Origin: Candidatus Izemoplasmatales bacterium | GTDB lineage: Bacteria > Bacillota_I > Bacilli_A > Izemoplasmatales > Hujiaoplasmataceae | DNA: 6,817 nucleotides | Direction of reading: 5' to 3' | Assembly: GCA_028694875.1 (NCBI GenBank) | Contig: JAQVKB010000058.1 | Location: 1-6,817 of the forward strand | Shown here: piece after piece, positions 5,547-6,817 of the stretch | Layout: every line of letters begins with the position of its first letter | Numbering within the stretch: position 1 is the stretch's first letter | Translations under genes and position numbers: made by a program | The notes under the pieces: generated by a model | Databases searched by the model: none | What the model saw: only the letters and a program-made list of their open reading frames with translations | Told to the model about the DNA's origin: nothing

Positions 5547-6248
5547 CTATTCCCCCAATGGAAAAATCGGATTTGGTTGTTTTTGATGAGGAGATTTGAC
5601 GCGAACGCGTTCGCCAGTTCCTGAAAAATCAGGCGTAAAATCGCCTTGCCCAAAAATCAAAGCCACCACAAGAAGCGCGATGACAATCGAACCGAACGTC
5701 ATCGCTTGAAGCTGCTCATGGCGTTTTTTCGTCGTGTCAGACAGGAGCAATACACCACATAAATACACATCGGACATCAATCCACCAAAGAAAACTTGTG
5801 AATAGACCGCATGATCTTTGGTAATCCAAAGATATATCGTGAATGTCAAGCTAGCGACAATTTCCAACGAGACCAACCATAGGAGTAAAGTGGATTGACG
5901 CGTTACGGATAGCAACATGGTTCCACCGACGAAAATTCCCAGCGGGATTAGAAGAATCCACAGGAATTGTTCCCAAGTTGGAAAGGATTCCAAATGAGCC
6001 ATGTAGGCGAGGACGAATAAACCGGTCGCAATCCCGTTCCAAATCGTATAAAACATGGAAGTTCTCTTGTATTTGAAAAGCATCATCGCAATCGAGATGA
6101 CCAACATCACGCCACCTAGTATGAGCGAGATATTACGAATGGTCAAATTTTCTAAATCGCCATAAAACCATCGAAAGAATGGTTGAGAAAGAATCATGAC
6201 GATCAAAAATAGCGATAAGACGAAGAACGATTCCAGTATTTTTTTCAT
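5547..6248 (-). CDS. Seven-helix membrane protein of unknown function
   Basis: 233 residues. ATG 6248 follows AGGAAGG (6256-6262) by seven bases. Hydrophobic segments lie at about 7-25, 39-59, 66-85, 95-114, 120-141, 150-171 and 184-200. Positive clusters (MKK at 1-3, KYKR at 59-62, TTKKRHE at 172-178) place the N-terminus inside and the 33-residue Pro/Lys-rich C-terminal tail outside. I see no catalytic or transporter motif. It starts 29 bases after the stop of the frameshifted upstream gene and ends 62 bases before the next gene, so it is probably the middle gene of a three-gene operon whose members all span or anchor in the membrane. A partner or assembly role with the two ectodomain proteins is inference. 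Confidence 0.87.
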   Translation of the reverse strand: MKKILESFFVLSLFLIVMILSQPFFRWFYGDLENLTIRNISLILGGVMLVISIAMMLFKYKRTSMFYTIWNGIATGLFVLAYMAHLESFPTWEQFLWILLIPLGIFVGGTMLLSVTRQSTLLLWLVSLEIVASLTFTIYLWITKDHAVYSQVFFGGLMSDVYLCGVLLLSDTTKKRHEQLQAMTFGSIVIALLVVALIFGQGDFTPDFSGTGERVRVKSPHQKQPNPIFPLGE

Positions 6249-6277
6249 GAAGTAACCTTCCTAGTTCACAGAATCAA

Positions 6278-6813
6278 TTACTGTATTACGAGAATGAAAA
6301 CGTATTGAGCAAATAAATATTGCACGTTCACATGATTCACCACATCAAACACGATGTAATAAGTCCCTTCTGGCAAATGGTCCAAGCGAGACCAATTTTG
6401 ATTGGCTAAATAGAGATGACCAGATTCATCGAACACCCGAAGTGTGGTAAGGGAAATGGTATCCGTAAACTCAATCGTCGTCATGAGACTCGAAGAAGTC
6501 CTCGGAATCGAATCGACATGCTCAACTAATCCAAAATCTTCCACCGCTTGTGAGAAATATCCTTCATCCACACATATAGGAAATTCTGAACAATTTTGAA
6601 TCAACCGAATCGGCTCAATGGTTTCCCCACGACTATGAACAAAAAAGTTCATGTCGAGAATAAGATTGGAATTGTTTTCCTCGACTTGAAGCCAATAATG
6701 CGGAGTTAAATCTCAATGATACCTACAGAAGCCACGAAGACGATTGCAATCGTCGCGATGATTCTTTTTCCCCATACAAACTGTTTTTTCGTTTTCCAAG
6801 GTTGATGAACCAT
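6278..6813 (-). pseudogene. Membrane-anchored extracytoplasmic protein broken by a one-base frameshift
   Basis: Two overlapping pieces read as one protein. The first (ATG 6813 to TAA 6706-6708, 35 residues) has a basic N-terminus (MVHQPWKTKKQF) and one membrane helix ending VASVGII. The second is open only after a TGA at 6713-6715 and runs to TAA 6278-6280. It begins DLTPHYWLQVEE before its first ATG at 6652, and that internal ATG has no good ribosome binding site. Restoring one base near 6712 (GAG GAT TTA in place of GAGATTTA) joins them as GII-ED-LTPHYW, giving about 178 residues: an N-terminal anchor plus a beta-rich ectodomain with two cysteines (NCSEFPIC). No slippery sequence is present, so a mutation or sequencing error is more likely than programmed shifting. 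Only four bases precede ATG 6813, so the true start could lie farther right. Probably first in the operon with the 5547-6248 gene. Family unknown. Confidence 0.75.
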
Positions 6814-6817
6814 GAAT

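Noticed and set aside
1..6817. CRISPR arrays, tRNA or rRNA genes, riboswitches
   Set aside because: I saw no regularly spaced short repeats, cloverleaf or rRNA-like segments. The intergenic gaps are short (at most about 150 bases) and are accounted for by promoters, hairpins and terminators.

Overview
The window looks like chromosomal DNA from a low- to moderate-GC Gram-positive-type bacterium (Bacillota or the neighbouring Mycoplasmatota). The reasons are strong purine-rich ribosome binding sites, TATAAT-type -10 elements, hairpin-plus-T-run terminators, a barnase-family RNase and DUF5011-like Ig repeats. Tryptophan is always TGG and no called gene contains an in-frame TGA, so the standard code fits. 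No genus can be assigned from sequence alone.

Every chromosomal gene lies on the minus strand, and all encode secreted or membrane proteins. Read right to left they are: (1) a membrane-anchored extracytoplasmic protein broken by a one-base frameshift (6813-6278); (2) a seven-helix membrane protein (6248-5547); (3) a signal-peptide protein with a DMGPKP motif and four C-terminal helices (5484-4579), followed by a terminator; (4) a separately promoted barnase-like ribonuclease domain held between membrane segments (4429-3719); (5) a protein with a soluble domain, a Cys/His cluster and four helices (2245-1346), with its own terminator; (6) a secreted protein with three tandem Ig-like repeats, running off the left edge (1266-1). 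Genes 1-3 are closely spaced and probably one operon.

An apparently intact IS3-family insertion sequence (about 2341-3713) sits on the plus strand between genes 5 and 4, against all its neighbours. It has orfA and orfB overlapping in a -1 relation, an A-AAA-AAA slippery site, a full DDE triad, an extended -10 promoter and short imperfect terminal inverted repeats. Its left leader holds a long hairpin containing a perfect DnaA-box 9-mer. The slippery site is followed, five bases later, by a GC-rich segment with exact complements upstream and downstream, which suggests RNA structure controlling frameshifting.

The most interesting item is gene 4. It aligns with barnase through all the main catalytic residues (equivalents of K27, E73, R83, R87, H102), but it is predicted to be a membrane-tethered ectoenzyme rather than a free secreted RNase. 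Its guanine-binding loop is altered, no barstar-like inhibitor is visible in the window, and a dyad hairpin lies between its promoter and ribosome binding site.
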